From Sambucus nigra (taxonomy: Eukaryota > Streptophyta > Magnoliopsida > Dipsacales > Adoxaceae): a stretch of DNA of 64,000 bases. The position numbers and the translations under genes are program-made. The first letter of the stretch is position 1, and each line of letters begins with the position of its first letter. Under the pieces are notes generated by a model. That model was not told the origin of the DNA. It saw only the letters and a list, made by a program, of their open reading frames with translations, and did no database searches. The stretch is taken from NCBI GenBank assembly GCA_949130495.1, contig OX422219.1, positions 263,237,111 to 263,301,110 on the forward strand. Reading direction: 5' to 3'. Shown piece by piece: positions 11,158 through 23,224 of this stretch.

Positions 11158-11823
11158 TTAATTTCCAAAAAGGTGTGGATATCGCTCTTTTATTTCATCT
11201 TCCCGCTCCCATGTTGCTTCTCCAACAGAGTGATTCCGTCATAATACTTTGACTAGTGGAATAACCTTGGTTCGTAATATTTGTTCTTTATGGTCCAAGA
11301 TTTCCATTGGATGCTCAATATATGTCAAATCTTCTCTAACTTGAAGAGGCTCGTGACTTAAGATATGTGCTGAATCAGGGATGTATTTCTTTACCATTGA
11401 TACGTGAAACACATTATGTACACTAGAGAGTTCAGGTGGTAAGGTTATTCTATATGCAACAGCTCCTATCTTTTCAAGGATTTCAAAAGGTCCTATGTAT
11501 CTTGGGCTCAACTTCTCTTTCTTCCCGAATTGTATTACTCCCTTTGAAGGAGATACTCGTAAGAACACATAATCTCCTTTTTGAAATTCTAACTATCGGT
11601 GTCGATTGTCAAAATAACTCTTTTGTCGGCTTTGAGCGATTCGAAGTCGGTCTTGTATCAATTTCACTTTCTCTGTTGTGATCTGAATCAATTCTGGTCC
11701 TAACAATTTTCTTTCTCTAACTTCTACCCAACATGCGGGAGAACGACACCTTCTACCGTATAGTGCTTCATATGGAGCCATTTGAATAGTTGATTGATGA
11801 CTATTATTATAGGCAAACTCCAC
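11158..11823 (-). pseudogene. pol: TKY integrase C-terminus and chromodomain
   Basis: In frame with the integrase core. It contains EFAYNNSHQSTIQMAPYEAL and YGRRCRSP (end of the core), then after a stop at 11593 the GPF/Y-like part (YIGPFEILEKIGAVAYRITL, VHNVFHVSMVKKY). The chromodomain follows from about 11340: PMEILDHKEQ, a TGA in place of a tryptophan codon at about 11239, then GEATWEREDEI and RYPHLF, ending at TAA 11160-11158. A C-terminal chromodomain steers integration to heterochromatin in this family and identifies the element as a chromovirus. Confidence 0.9.
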
Positions 11824-11913
11824 TAATGGTAAATGATCATCCTAATTCCCCTTCAAATCAAGTACACAGGCCCTAAGCATATCCTCTAAGGTTTGAATGG
11901 TTCTCTCAGATAG

Positions 11914-12473
11914 TCAATCTGTTTGAGGATGAAAAGCGGTGCTGAAATTCAATTTTGTTCCCATGGCTGCTTGTAGGCTTTTCCAAAAGCGAGACACAAA
12001 TCTAGGGTCACGATTAGAAATAATTGAAACTGGTGTTCCATGAAGCTTAATAATTTTCCGTATATACAACTTGGCTAACTTTTCTAATGAATGGGTAATT
12101 TTAATGGCAAGAAAATGAGCAGATTTAGTTAACCTATCAATAATTACCAAAATAGAATCATTACCATTTTAACTTCTTGGTAAACCTGTCACAAAATCCA
12201 TGGTAATATGTTCCCATTTCCATTCACGGATAGGTAGAGGTTGTAATAATCCTGATGGTTTCTGATGTTCAGCTTTTACTTGTTGACAAACCAAATAGTG
12301 AGATACAAATTTTTCTATCTTCCTTTTCATATTATTCCACCAAAACACTTCTCAAAGATCTCTATACGTCTTGGTATTTCCAGGATGAAATGTAAATCTC
12401 GAGCAATGAGTTTCCTCCAAAATTTGTCTCTTTAATTGGGCATCACGTGGAACACACACTCTATTTCCAAACC
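11914..12473 (-). pseudogene. pol: TKY integrase: HHCC finger remains and catalytic core
   Basis: From 12473 to 12151 the integrase zinc-finger region and start of the core are readable only across breaks (FHPGNTKTYRDL, then QPLPI-EWKWEHITMDFV). From 12150 an open stretch gives IDRLTKSAHFLAI, LHGTPVSIISNRDPRF and FHPQTD, the middle of the DDE core. A TGA at about 11914 stops it in frame just after FHPQTD. Integrase inserts cDNA into chromatin. Confidence 0.87.
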
Positions 12474-12791
12474 TCAATATATCATCCCTATCACAAATTC
12501 AAATCTATTCCCTTCAATAACCTCTCCTCTGATCTTCTTCAGTTGTGGGTCATTTACTTGTGCAATTTTGATCCTTTCCATCAACGTGGGTTGTACTTGT
12601 AAGGTTGCGATTATTCCTCCTTTGCTATAAATACGTATATCTATTTCCATACTTCTCAAATCTGCTAACAAAGGTTCCTGATTTATAATGAGACATGCTA
12701 AATTTGTTGTAGACTTCCTACTTAAAGCATCAGCTACTACATTTGCTTTCCCTGGGTGATAATGAATATTTAAATCATAATCCTTCATCAA
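12474..12791 (-). pseudogene. pol: TKY RNase H end and integrase linker
   Basis: 105 codons in frame with the RNase H segment, with the hallmark [17 protein letters not shown] near residues 10-26, the conserved end of gypsy RNase H. The rest is the variable linker before integrase. The frame ends at 12476-12474; a frame break in the next ~320 nt separates it from integrase. Confidence 0.88.
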
Positions 12792-12809
12792 TTCTAACCA
12801 CCTCCTTTG

Positions 12810-13547
12810 TCAAATGGTTAATTCCTTCTGAGTAAAGATATATTTCAAACTTTTATGATCGGTATAAATCTCACAAGTCTCACCATACAAATAATGTCTC
12901 AAAATCTTAAGAGAAAAAATTACCGCTGCTAACTCTAAGTCATGGGTTGGATAATTTTGCTCATGGGATTTTAATTGTCTCGAGGCATAAGCTACTACTT
13001 TTCCATTTTGCATTGGAACACATCCCAAACCACTTTTAGAAGCATCACTATAAATCACAAATCCTCCTGTACCGGAAGGAATAGTCAAAATTGGGGCAGT
13101 TACTAATCGATTCTTAAGTTCTTGAAAACTATTCTCAACTTCCTCAGACCATTCATATTTCACCGTCTTTTGTGTTAACCTAGACAGAGGTTTGGCAATA
13201 CTAGAAAATCCTTCCACAAATCTTCGATAATAACCTGCTAATCCTAGGAAACTACGAATCTCCGTTACATTAGTTGGTCTAGGCCAATCTAGTATAGCCT
13301 CGATCTTTTGAGGGTCAACCGACAGTCCCTCTTTGGAAATGACATGTCCTAGAAAAGAAACGCTAGGCAACCAAAACTCACACTTCTTTAATTTTGCATA
13401 TAATTTCTCCTTCCTAAGGATTTGTAATACTATCTCTAAATGCTTCTTGTGTTCTTCAATACTCTTGGAATAAATAAGGATGTCATCAATGAAAACAACC
13501 ACACATTGATCCAAATATTTCCTAAACACACTATTCATCATATCCAT
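12810..13547 (-). pseudogene. pol: TKY reverse transcriptase C-terminus and RNase H
   Basis: 245 codons. The RT catalytic motif [11 protein letters not shown] lies at residues 17-27 (the aspartate pair at 21-22). Thumb signatures SFLGHVIS and [16 protein letters not shown] follow. RNase H begins near residue 160 with [13 protein letters not shown], followed by [21 protein letters not shown] and [14 protein letters not shown] stop at 12812-12810 interrupts the frame, which then continues. RNase H degrades the RNA strand during reverse transcription. Confidence 0.92.
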
Positions 13548-14077
13548 AAAAATGGCTGGTCATTAGTAAGTCCAAATGGCATCACCAGAAATTCATAGTG
13601 ACCATATCTAGTACGAAAAGCTGATTTCGAAATATCCTCTTCCTTAATCTTCAATTGGTGATAGCCTGACCTAAGATCAATCTTAGAAAATACTTGCGCA
13701 CCTTGTAGTTGGTCAAACAAATCATCTATACGAGGTAAAGGGTATTTATTCTTAATGGTTACCTTGTTCAGTTCACGATAATCTATACATAACCTCATTG
13801 TCCCATCCTTCTTTTTAATAAATAACACTGGAGCACCCCAAGGGGATATACTTGGTCTAATAAAACCCTTGTCTAATAGATCTTGTAATTGAACTTTTAA
13901 TTCCCTTAATTCTAAAGGTGCCATGCGATAAGGTGATTTTGAGATTGGTATGGCTCCAAGAAGAAGGTCAATCGTAAAGTCTATTTCTCTACTAGGAGGT
14001 AGACTGGGTAAATCATCCGGAAAAACATCTGGAAAATGTTTTGCTACAGGGATCTCTTCTAAACTAGGATCCTTCAT
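13538..14077 (-). pseudogene. pol: TKY reverse transcriptase, N-terminal part
   Basis: Stretch in frame with the protease. It contains the linker [13 protein letters not shown] and RT blocks [55 protein letters not shown] and EFLVMPFGL. Near 13550 the frame is lost by a small deletion just after MPFGLTN, so the catalytic FIDD block lies in another frame. RT copies element RNA into cDNA inside the particle. Confidence 0.92.
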
Positions 14078-14968
14078 TTATAAATCAATAACACTTGCAA
14101 GAAATCCTTGACATCCTTTCTTAAGAAAACTATAGGCTTGCATTGCAGAGATAATACACATGGGAGATAGGACGCCAGTTCCTTCAAAACTGAATTTTGG
14201 TTGGTTAGCAATTTGGAAAATAACTCTCTTCTCAAAACAATCCACCCTAGCATGATATGATGCTAACCAATCCATCCCCAAAATGACTTCAAAATCTCTT
14301 ATGTCTAAAACTATCAAATCAACAAATAGTTTATGACTACTGACATTTATAGGGCAAAACTTATATACTAATGTTCCCATTAACAACTCACCCGATGGAG
14401 TAGAAACATGTATGGTATGATTCAAGGATTCGGGAATATTAGGAAAACGATTAACAAAATGCACAAACACAAATGAATGGGTAGAACCAGGATCAATTAA
14501 AACTTGAAAAGGTTGTGCACATATAGAAAGTGTACCTGACACTACTATATTAGAAGCCTTTTCATCAGAAAGATTAAAGACTCTACCTTGTCTGCCCTGA
14601 TCCTTATTGTCATTAGAATTCTTTGTTGCCGCCTTCCCTTTGTTAGGACAATCTCGCATTTTATGTCCCTTTTGGCCACACCCAAAGCAACTCCCCGTCT
14701 CCAGGTAACACGGTCGCCCTCTATGAATATTACCACAACGTTGGCATTTATCAACATTAAAGGGTTTGTTTACTAAAGGTTTTCCTACATTAGGTATAGT
14801 CCTAAAGGGTTTGTTATTGGGGTTCCTTCCTCTTTGTTCTCCAAACTTCCTCTTCCCCTCTCTAACCTGATTATATTCTTCACTATCCTTCTCAACTATT
14901 GTTTCCCTAGCCACCACGTCATTATATGATGTCAACTTTAGGATGGAAATTCGGCTACGAATATTCAA
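14078..14968 (-). pseudogene. gag-pro: TKY gag C-terminus (zinc knuckles) and protease
   Basis: 297-codon stretch in frame with the preceding gag part. A CxxC-type knuckle begins near residue 75 and a canonical CCHC knuckle CFGCGQKGHKMRDC spans 94-107, for RNA packaging. The aspartic protease motif LIDPGSTHSF lies near 157-166: D-x-G-S/T as in retropepsins, with proline in the middle position. ILGMDWL later marks the second conserved protease segment. The frame ends with TAA at 14078, directly followed in frame by pol sequence. Confidence 0.9.
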
Positions 14969-14998
14969 CCTTAACCCACGTTCAAACTTCTTGGCTCT

Positions 14999-15541
14999 TT
15001 AAACATCGGTTATCACAACAAGAGGTGCAAAACGGGATAACTCAGTAAACTTTGCCTCATATTGACTAACCCTTATATTTCCTTGAACCAGACCCATGAA
15101 GTAGGCTTCTTTTTGGTCTTTCACCATTTCAGGAAAGTATTTCTCGTAGAATATCACTAGGAAATCATTCCAACCTATGGGATTATTCCTTTCCTTGTAT
15201 ATTCTCTTAGTCATTCTCCACCAATGTTCGGCTTCACCTTCTAACATGAACGTTCCAAATGATACTCTTTGTTCATCAGTATACTTAAGAACATCGAGTA
15301 TCTTTTCTATTTGCATCACCCAACTTTCTGCTTCAGTGGAGTTAGGAGTACCTTTAAAAGATGGAGGAATCAACTTCTTGAACTGTTCAATAGTACATTT
15401 ACTTAGTTCAGGATTCCTTGGTACTCCATTATTTACTTGATGCTCCACAATCTTTGCTAGACTTTCGATCGCCTTGTATTCACCTTCCAGTCCTCCAATA
15501 CTCGAATCACTAGTTCCGATAGATGATCTTCTCTTGGTCAT
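14999..15541 (-). pseudogene. gag: TKY gag, capsid part
   Basis: Open 180-codon stretch from the first ATG after the primer site (214-nt leader). Retrotrans_gag domain about residues 50-175, with PPSFKGTPNSTEAESW near 54-69 and the signature GEAEHWWRM. It ends at a TAA at 15001-14999, but the same frame continues with gag-like sequence (RAKKFERGL), so the stop is a nonsense mutation. Role in the family: structural particle protein. Codon use and degree of decay match the rest of the element. Confidence 0.9.
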
Positions 15542-15738
15542 TTTCTACAGTCATGGCAAAACGTAAGATCTACTATACTCTATCAAGATTGAAAACTAAA
15601 ATACCAGTTATAAATAATATAACACATAGGGAAGGTTATCACATAAATCAAATATTTAATACTATCTCCTAAGGATTGAAACACGAAATCTATAACGTTC
15701 GAAACCTATGTTCAGTAGTCTATGGGTTCATAACCTAT
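15542..15738 (-). other. TKY leader between primer site and gag
   Basis: About 200 nt without conserved coding signal; the ordinary position of the gag leader. Confidence 0.6.
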
Positions 15739-15750
15739 GCTCTGATACCA
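15739..15750 (-). other. Primer-binding site, initiator-Met tRNA (TKY)
   Basis: Minus-strand TGGTATCAGAGC, followed by ATAGG, four bases inside the 5' LTR end. Confidence 0.92.
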
Positions 15751-15754
15751 CCTT

Positions 15755-18071
15755 TGTCACGACCCCGACCCAAAATAGTATTAGGGAACGAGTGTCTTGA
15801 CATGCCACCAAGGCAACAAATATTCCGATTTAATTGTTTCCTTAAATAAATGCAACAGAAATATTATCACATGGTAATGAATCGTAAAATACTGAAAGTA
15901 AAGGAATTACGTCATCAGAGCTTTCTAAAGGAAACTTTATATATATTAAAAGTAACAACGAGTTACAACTTAAGAGAAAATTTAAACCTTATTACAAGAG
16001 AGCCAGACATGCTCTAAATAAACGTTTTACAAAAAGAACTCTAAAAGCTAAATCTTCAAAATAGTCCATTTTTGTTCCGTCCGTGAGCCTAAATGTTTCC
16101 TGAAAAATGTTTATTTATACAATATCATCTAAAAGCCGAATGAGGTTAAATCTCCAGACATTCTAGGGTTTTCAGAAAATAGATACCTATTCAAGTCAAA
16201 AGAGAAGGCATATACATATATGGATAGAAACTTGCAGTAAATAGATATATATTTTGAAATGAAAGTATATATATCACAATTGGATAGCTCAGAATAAGAC
16301 GAATGCAACAAATCAAATGTGATATCTTTTTATTTCAATCATATCATTTTGATGGCCAAGTACACTCTAATACCGTATTCTTCTACCGTATTATACCCCG
16401 ATAGTTGAGGGTCAATCGAACTAGTTCGCCACAATGCCTTATTTAGGGCACACTAGCGATAACCCAACTAGGAAGGTCAGTCAGTAAAGAGGTCCCTTCG
16501 GCCGAATCAGATTTTCAAAATTCAATATCCTTTTCAATAATCATTTTAATCGGTATGTTTATATGGACAAATATAAACATATCACAATTGAATCAATCAT
16601 CGGTATCAAATGAATTTTAAGAATAAAAGAAATTCATAAAATATATATAGTTTGCATAATATCATATAATCAAAATGCACAAGGAATGTGAGAGTACTCA
16701 CCTAAAATAGAGGCTCGAAAATATAGATATTGAGTCTTGGATCACACGTTAATCTAATAAATACAATAAATGTTTAATTTTGTATTCTAAATAAAGCCCA
16801 ATTCTAAATATTGTGTTTTAATCCTAAAATATCTTGCTGAAAAAGGTTACTAAAACCATTTTCTCAATTTTTAATATTCATTCATCGCATTTAAAGAATT
16901 TCAATTCATAGTTCTTCCTAATCAGTCGGTTCCCAGTAGAGATTGAGGGTCACAGGGGCACCACTTAAATACCATCTCATCTAGATAGAACATTTCCGGA
17001 TTTATTCCCAGTAGAGATGGAGGGTCACAGGGGAACCACTTAAATACCATCTCATCTAGACAGAACTTCACCATTCCTGACTTTGGAATTACTTAAATCG
17101 GATTCCATAAGAACGAGCAATTTCTTTAAAAAGAATCATTTTTAAAAGCGTATAATTTCAAACAAGTTTATAAAATCAACTTGGATTTGTTCTAAATTTT
17201 AAGTTTTGATTAGTGAATTCTTTATTGTATTTTACCAGCATAACTACTAAGTAAAGCTATAAAACAATAAATTAAAACTATAAAGATGCCTTATAACATT
17301 AAGATTACCTTAAGATGAATATCCCTAAGAACTTCTTCTTAAACTTTCTCACACTTTATCTCTCTATTTCTTTCTATAATTCTCAAGGAATTGGTGTGAG
17401 TTTCAAATGATTCCCAAAGGCCCTATTTATAGTTTTCCAAAGATATCCTTGGGTTGACACATGTCCATGCTGACCAAGCTTTTACAATGGGAGTCAGCAT
17501 TAACGTGTCACGTAACGGAGGCGTCTTGCAGTCTTATTTCACCGGACTGCGACACGTGTTTTAGCTTCTCCTCTAACGACGACACGGGTTTTGGCTTCTC
17601 CTCTAATGACGACACGTGTATGGTGGAGGTGTCAAACCAAGCAGGAGGTGTCGAGCACGAGGTGGAAAGGTATTAAGGGTATGAGGGTCATTTTGCACCT
17701 GAAAGGCATTTTGGTAATTTCACACCATATATTTTCAATATTTCTTATAGGTCCCTGAAAATATTTTATTTATGAAAAGGCCCCTTTTTATTTTTCATTT
17801 TGGTCCCTGAAACTTTCTTTATTAAAACCAAGTCCCTAAAGTTTCATAAAATTACATTTTCTACCCCAAAACTTATCACTTAGCTTAGGATGTGCCATAA
17901 AATCTCAATCTGACCCATTTTACCATTGATTCTTCAAATTTAAAAATGGGATCTGTCATATTAAGAACTCGGAATATCATATATGTAATACTAAATCATT
18001 ATTAGATAGTAAGTGTGACGAAATTGAAAGAAGACAATTATATATTGGCATAAGAAAATGGGGTCATTACA
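15755..18071 (-). repeat. TKY 5' LTR
   Basis: 2317 bp, the same ends and internal order as 8817-11112. The G-boxes are at 17553-17558 and 17613-17618; the middle one (17583-17588) is CACGGG, so one of three is lost in this copy. TATA match at 17423-17431. The 75-bp duplication is at 16935-17075. Confidence 0.92.
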
Positions 18072-18076
18072 ATTAC
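18072..18076. repeat. TKY target-site duplication, right
   Basis: attac, identical to 8812-8816; array sequence resumes directly. Confidence 0.92.
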
Positions 18077-18133
18077 ACTAGAAAATATATATCATGAAAC
18101 CATAACTAGTGTATGACAAACTTGCAAACACAA

Positions 18134-19010
18134 TCATCTATATGATATGGAAAGAGAAGAATCATAAGCAAGCAAACGGGAATCAACTTGTCTAAAATCT
18201 AGTTCCTCTAAAAGTGATTTCCTAACCCAAATAGATGTGAAACGACGTGTGGGAGAATTAGGAACCAAGGGAACACTAGACATAAACTTTCTCGGACATT
18301 TTCCAAGATCAAAACAAAAATGCCGAAGGTGACCTTTCCTACCACAATATGAACATGTGTAAACCGGTGGAGAGACACCTAAAGTGTGAACTTTTCTAAT
18401 GTCCTTGGGATTAATTGAACCTTTAAAACAAATAATGGTTTTGGCTTTAGCACTAGAAGCATGAGAACAAAATGAGCCTTTACCATCATTATCAAACCTA
18501 CTTGAATCGTTTAAATCATTTCTCAACTTCAAAATATTTGATTCAAGCAATAAATTAGACTCTTCCAAAGACATGGAATTTCTTTTTAAAATTTTTAATT
18601 AAACTTAACAGTTTATCATGCTCCCCCTCAATTAAAACAAACTTATCCCTAAGAGTCTTTTCACATGACATAGAATCATCGATTATTTTTTTATCCTTGA
18701 CTGCACAAACGGGAACCCTAGAATTTTTTAACTCCTCTAATTCCTTCTCTAAAGCAAGGAATCTATCATCACTCTTCTTTTTGGCAATTTTCAAAGAATC
18801 AAAATCAATACACAAATTACCAAAATGCTCATGACAAATATTACTCTGAGTTTGAAACGCTTGCAAATATTCAATCTTACTTTTCAAGAGAGAATTTTCT
18901 TTTTCCAAAACTTTAATTATTTTGCAAAGTTTCAAATTCAAACTTTTTAATTTTTCAGCACGGTCTTGAACTTTTTCAAAAATAGGCTCCTCATTAAACG
19001 GGCGGTCCAT
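18134..19010 (-). pseudogene. gag: Int2 gag relic, one frameshift
   Basis: Starts with the expected ATG at 19010 (MDRPFNEEPIFEKVQDRAEK). The coiled-coil half reads through to about 18585. There one extra A compared with Int1 (within the GGAATTTC run near 18577) shifts the frame. The C-terminal half continues in the next frame (18574-18134) with the CCHC knuckle CSYCGRKGHLRHFC and the TSIWVRKSLLEEL tail. Restoring the frame is not needed to recognise it: both halves align with Int1 over their whole length. It lies just right of the TKY insertion, which did not cut the gene. Confidence 0.82.
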
Positions 19011-19109
19011 TAGAAAAATTGTGATTTTTAACAAAACACATTTTTCAAAAAAAATCACTAACACACAATTTTGCGAAAAATAAGAATACGTGATAAATTA
19101 GCACAACCC

Positions 19110-19214
19110 GTTCTTATACCAATTTGTAAACATTAGTAGACAAATTGTATCAGAAAGTAAATCCTCGAAAAATCAGAATCACATGATAAATTAGCGTAAC
19201 CCGCTCTGATACTA
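19110..19214 (-). other. Twin primer-binding sites, LTR2/Int2
   Basis: Both copies have drifted: proximal 19214-19203 has one change in the TGGTATC core, and distal 19121-19110 has two changes. Confidence 0.65.
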
Positions 19215-19217
19215 ATT

Positions 19218-20339
19218 TGTAAAACGTGTTAATGCGGTGTGTGATAATGATTTAAAATTATTCACAAGTTTCCAAGTAAACATTATTTAATTAGATTCTT
19301 TTTTTAAGAAAACATAATTTAGCCCCTAAACATGCACCTAAGTGTGTGCGTGTCAAACCATTAATAGATAAAGCATGTGACACAAAGTTAAGGAAAAAAA
19401 CCATTTCGGGTAGAACCTTTCATTTCTAGAACTTTGTAGAATTCACAAGACAATTGACTTTCATACAACCTAATATTCGACCACAAGTGTAACGCACGGT
19501 GTCTTCCTCAAACCTCCAAATCAAAGACTTGAAATAACGTCGGCTGAAATCTCCCGCGAGAACTCCAGGAGGTCACCAATGAAGAAGAAAACGACTTCTC
19601 CACAAGTGTGAACTTTATAAGGACTCCCTCATGAATAGCACGTATCTCTCCAGTTATAGAGTTATCCCCACAAATATTAAACCGCAGCAAAGGTGTGTTC
19701 TTCAGAACCAACACAGTTCATTAAAGCATATTGGGAGTTTTGTGAATTATAAACAAAGAGGGATTAAACCATAAAAGAAGAAGTCAAAAAGGATTCTTCT
19801 TTTGCAAATTTTCTGTTCTATAAAATGCTGGGATTTCTTAATGAAAACAAAACCATTTAATAAGTATTTATAGAAAATCACACCACCTAGGTATTAAAGC
19901 TCGTTCGAACGAGATAAGTGTGTCGCTCGAACGACTTCTTAAGAGATGTCTAAGTCGTTTGAATGAAAAAAGTAGGTCATTTGAATGACCTATCAAACGA
20001 GGTTCAATGATTTCTTGTAGATAATTTTGATACGAACGCATGGCCGCCCATTTCGTATTTTTCTGATTTTTTATGAATTAGTTATGATTTTTCTACGGAA
20101 AGGTCTCCGAGAACAAAATCTTCAGAAAAATATTTGATAAAAACATCCCAACACTTTAACTGAAATGCTAAGCAATTAAAACACAACCTTACCAAAGTAA
20201 ACTTTGCGGAGTCTTTTTGAATAAGAACTTGATATTCGGATCAGTCTTTTATGCTTGAATGTTCTTGAATGCTCTTTGACAGTATAGTGGTATAAGACAT
20301 AATAAATTGTTAACGAACATATAAAAATATGTCCTTACA
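19218..20339 (-). repeat. LTR2 of the copia-like array
   Basis: 1122 bp, minus-strand TGTAAGGACAT...GTTTTACA. It contains the TATA match TATAAATAC (about 19870) and decayed TTCGAA palindromes upstream (about 19905-20000). Confidence 0.87.
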
Positions 20340-21109
20340 AATCTCCACCTAAGTCAATGCCGGTACATGCATAAAAAATCCGAATTATCAAAAACCAAAA
20401 TGCCAATACAAATCTACCCCCCCATGAATAAATCTGCAAGTTCTTAAACTGTTCTTCAAAAATCTTCGTCGAATCTTCTCAAAGATTTTCTCATCAGGGT
20501 GTGCAACATCATGATCTTCAATCTTTGTACCTGCACACATGAGATAAAGCAAATACCAATCGTGACGCATCAAGTTTGAAATGATAAAATAATAACCATT
20601 AATAAAACAAATCTCCCCCATAATGCAATAACTCCCCCATAACATGATAATTCTTTCTCCACCTTTTTATGATGTCCCTAAATAGACAGATAAAAAGAAA
20701 CAATCAAAACATGGAGTGTCACGAAAAAATGCATAGCAAACAAAGATCAAGCTACGCGCATGCAAAGGTATGTCTCAAAAATTTCACAAACTATTTTTGA
20801 TTTTTTGATTTTTTATACAAAAATAGGATACTAAAAATCACACCATAGATTTAAACTCAAGCAACCAAGTCATGGAAACGGAATGTATGGGGGTGAACAC
20901 ATTCGATACGTAAATAAACTCAATCAATCATATGTGCATGATGCATGCGTACCCCTAACAAATGAACATCAAAAGTATCCATAGGTGTAAAAATTTGTTG
21001 AATTTAGATGACATCGTCTTATACTAATCAACAAATCAAAGTGAAATGATTTCCACACCAATAACGTCCAAAACTATTTAGCGCTTTTTCACGACTTTTA
21101 AGGACGTGC
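20340..21109 (-). repeat. Int3 3' non-coding part, left of GL2
   Basis: Polypurine tract at 20340-20351 (plus aatctccaccta), then non-coding array sequence up to the GL2 insertion. Int3 resumes at 30249. No coding signal beyond short frames that are not kept between units. Confidence 0.8.
21105..21109. repeat. GL2 target-site duplication, left
   Basis: cgtgc, repeated at 30244-30248; array copies read ggacgtgcaaac here. Confidence 0.92.
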
Positions 21110-21545
21110 TATAATAACCCGTCCTTTTGGGGATAATTAAATTCCATAATTGGGTTTAAATTTGAAATTTGAGGAATTTCTCAAAATAGTGATTTTTGGG
21201 ATTTCCAAGGATTAGATGATTTTCGATGGGTGTTGTATTTACTTTTGGGATTAAGTAAATATGTGAAAGTATTTTAATTATATGTCTTCGTTGAGTAAGG
21301 CTACAAAAGGAAAGATTTTAATTGGAAACCCTGCAGTGAGATGCAATGGGTTAAAATAGTGGATTGTGGTCAAGTGCCTCTGATGGAAATTTCGACTGCG
21401 CAGTGAGTCTCGGAATGGCCGAGATAGTTAGAAAAGAGTGTCATGTGGTCAAAATTGAGTTTCGGAAATTTTTAAATGAATAGGGACTCGCAATTGAGTA
21501 AGCGAGTCATTTTTGGGTTTTAAGGGGTATAAACCCTTTTCTCCC

Positions 21546-21610
21546 TATATAAGGAAGGTGAGAGAGAGAGAATAGAAATAACATAGATAAGAGAGAGAGG
21601 AGGAGAGAAA
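21546..21610 (+). promoter_or_regulatory. GL2 5' LTR core promoter: TATA box and GA-rich leader
   Basis: TATATAAGG at 21546-21554, then gagagagaga tracts from 21560. The 3' LTR has the same pair (TATA at 27355-27361). GA repeats near plant start sites are known targets of BPC-type factors; that link is inference. Confidence 0.55.
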
Positions 21611-22010
21611 AAGAAGAGCAAATGGAGATTTCAGGCCAAACTCCGCCGGACTCGACTCGGGATCAGCGGATTTCATCCACGAGGAATGTGTTTACTTGTT
21701 TTATATACTTTTGAGCATAAATCTCATATCATAGTTTGGTAATAATAGACCCTAAAGATTTTGGGTAGGGTTTTCATGGATAAAACGGGTTTTCAGGAGT
21801 TAAAATGAATAAACACCAATAATTTTCTAATTCGAGAAACTTAGAATTTAATCGAAATTTGTTGTTGGTTTCGAGTTCTAGGATGTTTACAACCCTTGTT
21901 ATATGTGTAGATATTGTTGGTTGAGGTTGTAGGACGTTAGAGAGGGAGATAAAAGTTTGGGAGAACCTTTAATGGCTGAAACAGCTTCTCGAAGAATAAG
22001 TTGTCCGATA

Positions 22011-22053
22011 TGATCGATCGATCGATCGAGGGCCATAGGTCGATCAATCGACC
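22011..22053 (+). repeat. TCGATCGA palindrome array, GL2 5' LTR
   Basis: A run of overlapping gatcga units (22012-22029) and a second palindrome-like block gtcgatcaatcgac (22040-22053), about 0.90 kb into the LTR. The sister LTR has about twice as many units. Confidence 0.85.
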
Positions 22054-23224
22054 CTTCAGGAAGTTTAAAAATTTTTCCCAGGGTTAATTGGATAGGATGA
22101 ATTCCAATTTTAATTGATTCTAGATTATTTAAGAAAGGAAATAAGTAATCTTTTAAGAGTAAATAGTCATCCAATGGAAGGAAATTATGGGAATTAAGTG
22201 AGTGTTTTATGTGTGTGACACTAAAATGTTATTTTCGAGGAAAATAGATAAGTTGAGGAATTAGAAGGGTGGGGTTCCTAAAATACGGTGGGGGACCTCT
22301 AAACGATTATTTGGACAAGATGTAGTCCTTGGGTTTGTGGGAAGGAAATCCACAACCTATTCAATTTTAGGGTATCTGGGGTCGAATATAAATTGGGATA
22401 GTTTCAATGGCCATTTTGGTCCATATGATTATACGTGCGGGATAACATAATTATGTTGATGATGGTTGAGGGAATCCTATGAGATTATTAGGATGAATTG
22501 GAGAATATACTTATTTAGTTAATGGAAATAGGTATATTTGGAGATATCCACTAAATCCTTAGATGGGAATAAGGTATTTATTATTTATCAAGTGAGGGAA
22601 TACTTTCGGTATGGTATCATGAGTATGTGAATGTATGAATATGATTCTTTGAGAGAATCTTGGGATTTTTGGTCATCCCTAGATATGATTGGCAATTATG
22701 GCCATATATATATATTCGAGGAGGAATATATAGTATATATATACTATGTAATTAAAGTATATATATTATGATACAAATACATATGTGTCTATATGTGATG
22801 GTATATGTGTGTTTAGATGGCTGGTTTCCACGGGCTTCCCCTTTGAGTATAATGTTGGAACAACCGAATTATATATATGCTCTTGTGCGATCCAGGGAGG
22901 TTGCGCGATGTGGGTGAATCCCCTGGCTCGAGGAGCAGGGTGAGTATAGTCCCCAGGTCATTATCGTCCCACGTTAGAGTGAGATTTATGTGATTCCCAC
23001 TTGCAGGGGGAACATGACTGCCTTCACCCGTTGTGTATATGTTTACCATGACCATTGAGTAAGTCTGGCTGGGTACCGTGGTATATTGAGTAAACTCGGA
23101 TTTTCGATCGGCATTATGAGACCGCATCCTTGAGTTATGGCTAATTGGGATGGTTATTATGCTTGTGTGTATGGTATATTACTTGTGCATGAGGATAATG
23201 TAATATATATATCTACGAGAATAT

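Larger units (their letters stand above)
11158..15541 (-). pseudogene. gag-pol: TKY gag-pol polyprotein, degenerate
   Basis: Minus-strand remains of a single gag-pol frame of about 1460 codons, from the gag ATG at 15541 to the TAA at 11160-11158. Order: gag, zinc knuckles, aspartic protease, reverse transcriptase, RNase H, integrase and chromodomain, typical for chromoviruses. In-frame stops fall at about 14999, 14078, 12810, 11914, 11593 and 11239, with frame breaks near 13550 and between 12474 and 12150. Several stops keep the same frame on both sides, so they are point nonsense changes, not programmed shifts. No active polyprotein can come from this copy. The segments are listed separately. 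Confidence 0.93.
8817..18071 (-). mobile_element. TKY: Tekay/Del-like chromovirus, complete but broken
   Basis: 9255-bp element with two 2.3-kb LTRs (8817-11112 and 15755-18071), a matching 5-bp TSD, initiator-Met primer site (15739-15750), polypurine tract (11113-11125) and gag-PR-RT-RNase H-INT-chromodomain order on the minus strand. A C-terminal chromodomain places it with chromoviruses, most like Tekay/Del. The coding region carries at least six in-frame stops and two frame breaks. The LTRs differ by a few percent by eye, so the insertion is not recent. Confidence 0.93.

Noticed and set aside
8817..18071. TKY as a currently active autonomous element
   Set aside because: At least six in-frame stops and two frame breaks in gag-pol, plus visible LTR divergence.
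21899..22174. 91-codon minus-strand frame (MDDYLLLKDYLFPFL...)
   Set aside because: Antisense to the GL2 LTR and repeated only because the LTR is (27768-28007); the palindromes give its GSIDR-like repeats. No coding signature.
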